From Paraherbaspirillum soli (lineage in GTDB: Bacteria > Pseudomonadota > Gammaproteobacteria > Burkholderiales > Burkholderiaceae_D): 64,000 nucleotides of DNA. Location: NCBI RefSeq assembly GCF_042654985.1, contig NZ_JBHSMT010000008.1, positions 186,001-250,000 of the forward strand, read 5' to 3'. Position 1 is the first letter of the stretch. Every line of letters starts with the position of its first letter. This document shows, piece after piece, positions 61,924-64,000 of this stretch. The notes below the pieces were generated by a model. The model did no database searches, was not told the DNA's origin, and was given only the letters and a program-made list of their open reading frames with translations. Position numbers and translations under genes: made by a program.

Positions 61924-62994
61924 TTACCGGCGCGGCACTCCGTCGCGCCATTCACCCCAGTGCAGCACGATGTCCTGCACCAGCGGATTTCCGGCGCGGT
62001 ACAGATTCTCCGTCGCCGGCAAGAAGCCGCCCTGGTCCGCATAGTTGAGCAGGTTGTCGGCGCTGGTCTGGCCCTGGTACGGCCGGTCGAAATCAGATCC
62101 GGTGCGCAACGCCGCCACGCGGCTCAGATCCACCCGCTTGGCGCTCGATGCCCGCTTCAAGGCTTCGAAGGTCGCATTGTCTTCCTGTGCCGTCATGCAA
62201 TACACGCCCTTGTCGTCGGTCAGAATCTTGGTCCATTCGCGTGCGCGTTCGCCCAGCAGCGTGCCGGACCACCAGGTATTGCCCGACAGGATGTCGCACT
62301 GGACCACCGCAGGCGGCTGGTTGGCCGGCGCGTAATTGTATTTCGCGCGCGCGGCCTGGGCCTGCGTGCTATCGGCCAGCACCGTGTTGCGCGACAGCGC
62401 AAACGCGGCGTCGGCCAGTTTCGGATTCAGCTGGAACACTTCATTGCGATAGTCGAGCGGCGGCTTGGCGGCCGGGTTCTTGGTGTTGATGCCGAGGTAG
62501 CCGGTGTTCCAGCCGGCCGGAATTTCGCGCGCATCCAGTTCCCATTGGATGCCGAAATCGACCAGGTACTTGGCCCACGCCGCCGAACCGACGGTGCCGC
62601 GCGCGGGATCGACGCCGGCAATCCCCGAGATCAGGAAATACGTATGGCGCAGATCGAAACGCGACGAGAACGTCAACGCCATCATCGACGCCGACGCATT
62701 CGCGTAGCCCATGCCGGTCGTGATCACGCAGACATCCTGTTTATTGCAGTGCACGTCGGGATAGTCCGGCGACAGGCCCGGCACCGGGACGGCTTTCCAC
62801 GGCCCGAGGCGATCCAGCCAGGCTTTGCCTTCGGGTCCGAACATCGAAATGATCATGACCTTGACCGGGCGGCCATGAGCGCCGGCTTCAGCGAGTGTGT
62901 CGCCGCGGCTGTCCTGCGCGAACGACGGCGCGGTGGTGCAGGCGGCGAGCGTGGAAAGGGCTAGGGCTGCGGAAAGAATAGAACGACTCAACAT
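61924..62994 (-). CDS. purine nucleoside permease, NUP family
   Basis: The 356-residue protein matches the NUP family by length and order: MIISMFGPEGKAWLDRLG, GIAGVDPARGTVGSAAWAKY, YLVDFGIQWELDAREIPAGW and CDILSGNTWWSG. It is exported, with a lipobox-like LAAC (Cys19) and a possible SPase I site further on. NUP members were linked to nucleoside transport and have a fold similar to nucleoside phosphorylases, so an extracytoplasmic nucleoside-processing role is also possible. It has a good AGGA site before the ATG. Confidence 0.85.
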   Translation of the reverse strand: MLSRSILSAALALSTLAACTTAPSFAQDSRGDTLAEAGAHGRPVKVMIISMFGPEGKAWLDRLGPWKAVPVPGLSPDYPDVHCNKQDVCVITTGMGYANASASMMALTFSSRFDLRHTYFLISGIAGVDPARGTVGSAAWAKYLVDFGIQWELDAREIPAGWNTGYLGINTKNPAAKPPLDYRNEVFQLNPKLADAAFALSRNTVLADSTQAQAARAKYNYAPANQPPAVVQCDILSGNTWWSGTLLGERAREWTKILTDDKGVYCMTAQEDNATFEALKRASSAKRVDLSRVAALRTGSDFDRPYQGQTSADNLLNYADQGGFLPATENLYRAGNPLVQDIVLHWGEWRDGVPRR

Positions 62995-63168
62995 TGGTTT
63001 TCCTTATGGGAAAGAAGTGGATGAGAAAGGCTGTCGGAAACGATCGGATACGGTTCCAGCCAATATTGGCCAAAATATTTCCCGACGGCACGATATTAAA
63101 TGCTCATTAGTGCAAATAAGCAATAAAGTCTGCCGAAAACACCTTTCGCCGTGTTTAGCCGTCAAGCT

Positions 63169-64000
63169 TTAGCCGACAGCAACAAATACGCTCGCAAGCC
63201 AATCCACGAACACGCGAACCCTGGGCGACAGTTGCCTATGATGCGGATACAGCACGGAGACGGTCGACGGATTCGGCCGATAGTCGGCCAGCACTTCGCA
63301 CAGCTCGCCCGCCGCAATCAGGGGCGCCACGCTGTAGCGCGGCAACTGGATCAAACCAAAGCCGGATCGGCAGCACTGTATATACGCGTCCGCATTGTTG
63401 AGCGATACCGTGCCGTTGAGGGCGACCTCGCGGATCGCGCCGCCGACCTTGAATTCAAACGGATAAAATTTTCCGGTTTGGGCCGAGAAAAAATTCACGG
63501 CGCGGTGTCTCGCAAGTTCCTCGACTGTGCGCGGCTCGCCATGCAACTTCAGGTAGGCCGGACTGGCGCAGGTGACTTGCTCCAGGCTGGCTACCCGTCT
63601 TGCGACCATCGACGAATCCCGCAATTCGCCCACGCGCAGCACGCAGTCAATGTTTTCCCGCACCAAGTCGACCAAGCGGTCGCCCATCCCGATCTGCAAT
63701 TCGATATTCGGGTAACGCGCGCAGAATTGATCCAGCAAGGGCAGCACAAAATGGCGGCCAAGCGGTCCATGCATGTCGACTCTTAATTTGCCTCCGGGAT
63801 TGGCGGCCGCCTCCGAAAACACATTTTCCGTTTCTTCCAGGTCGGCCAGCAGGCGTGCACAACGGACGTAATAGGCCTCGCCATCAAGGGTGGCCGTCAC
63901 CTGGCGCGTGGTGCGGTGCAGCAGCCGCACTCGCAAGCGCGCTTCCATCTGCTTGATCGCGTTGGTCACCGTCGACTTCGGATAGCCGAGGTCTTCAGCC
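63169..64000 (-). CDS. LysR-family transcriptional regulator, N-terminus outside the window
   Basis: At least 276 residues are present. The visible start AEDLGYPKSTVTNAIKQMEA shows the second half of the HTH, so the true ATG is to the right of the window. The effector domain follows (VDMHGPLGRHFVLPLLDQFC, then VRENIDCVLRVGELRDSSMV) and is complete. It belongs to the CrgA-like group. The neighbour and target lie outside the window or may be the NUP gene. Confidence 0.88.
   Translation of the reverse strand, partial: AEDLGYPKSTVTNAIKQMEARLRVRLLHRTTRQVTATLDGEAYYVRCARLLADLEETENVFSEAAANPGGKLRVDMHGPLGRHFVLPLLDQFCARYPNIELQIGMGDRLVDLVRENIDCVLRVGELRDSSMVARRVASLEQVTCASPAYLKLHGEPRTVEELARHRAVNFFSAQTGKFYPFEFKVGGAIREVALNGTVSLNNADAYIQCCRSGFGLIQLPRYSVAPLIAAGELCEVLADYRPNPSTVSVLYPHHRQLSPRVRVFVDWLASVFVAVG

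Overview
The window looks like chromosomal DNA of a betaproteobacterium, most likely an Oxalobacteraceae member (Collimonas, Herbaspirillum or Herminiimonas type). This is inferred from the gene order around rpoBC, str, S10, spc and alpha, from betaproteobacterial forms of the ribosomal proteins (for example the L10, L15 and S8 N-termini), and from neighbours such as nodI/nodJ-type ABC genes, midA, ttcA and a CPA2 antiporter. No species is claimed.

Layout. 1-2.8 kb: end of hemB, a fatty-acid-hydroxylase-type membrane oxygenase and corA. 2.8-8 kb (minus strand): a 1-Cys peroxiredoxin and the cluster nodI-nodJ-cutA-dsbD, split between nodI and nodJ by a 345-bp MITE-like element. 8-27.4 kb (minus): the str, S10, spc and alpha ribosomal block (rpsL, rpsG, fusA, tuf, rpsJ through rplQ), including the short rpmJ. 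27.7-29.5 kb (plus): a phosphoethanolamine transferase. 29.6-44.2 kb (minus): tRNA-Tyr, tRNA-Gly, tRNA-Thr, second tuf, tRNA-Trp, secE, nusG, rplKAJL, rpoB and rpoC, driven by a consensus sigma-70 promoter. 44.3-52.5 kb: mixed housekeeping genes (glutamine-amidotransferase-type hydrolase, Kef-type antiporter, ArsC-like reductase, DUF2905, MidA-type methyltransferase, a folM-like SDR, folB, ttcA and a YXWGXW lipoprotein). 52.5-56.3 kb (minus): GbsR-type regulator, DCC protein, SDR-DoxX fusion, DUF2269, and a separate SDR. 56.5-58.6 kb: an accessory island with a SymE-family toxin gene behind a structured leader, and a two-gene unit resembling a toxin/periplasmic immunity pair. 58.6-64 kb: an orphan LysR gene, an M66-type metalloprotease lipoprotein, a NUP-family nucleoside permease and a partial LysR gene.

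The transcription and translation genes form long same-strand units, but several gaps hold strong terminator-like hairpins, notably rpsK/rpsD and rpsD/rpoA. This suggests the alpha operon is tuned by attenuation. The two tuf genes are almost identical at the 5' end and diverge at the 3' end.

Repeats: two MITE-like elements (6656-7000 and 49365-49531), five copies of a roughly 57-bp palindromic REP-like repeat (10.9, 24.1, 33.9, 34.1 and 51.7 kb), and three copies of a GTAGGGCGG-ended intergenic repeat (47.7, 56.4 and 59.7 kb). No CRISPR array, rRNA gene, prophage or complete insertion sequence was seen. The most interesting stretches are the symE leader with the divergent effector-like pair (56.5-58.6 kb), the MITE that rebuilt the nodI stop and nodJ start codons, and the terminator just upstream of the M66 protease gene.
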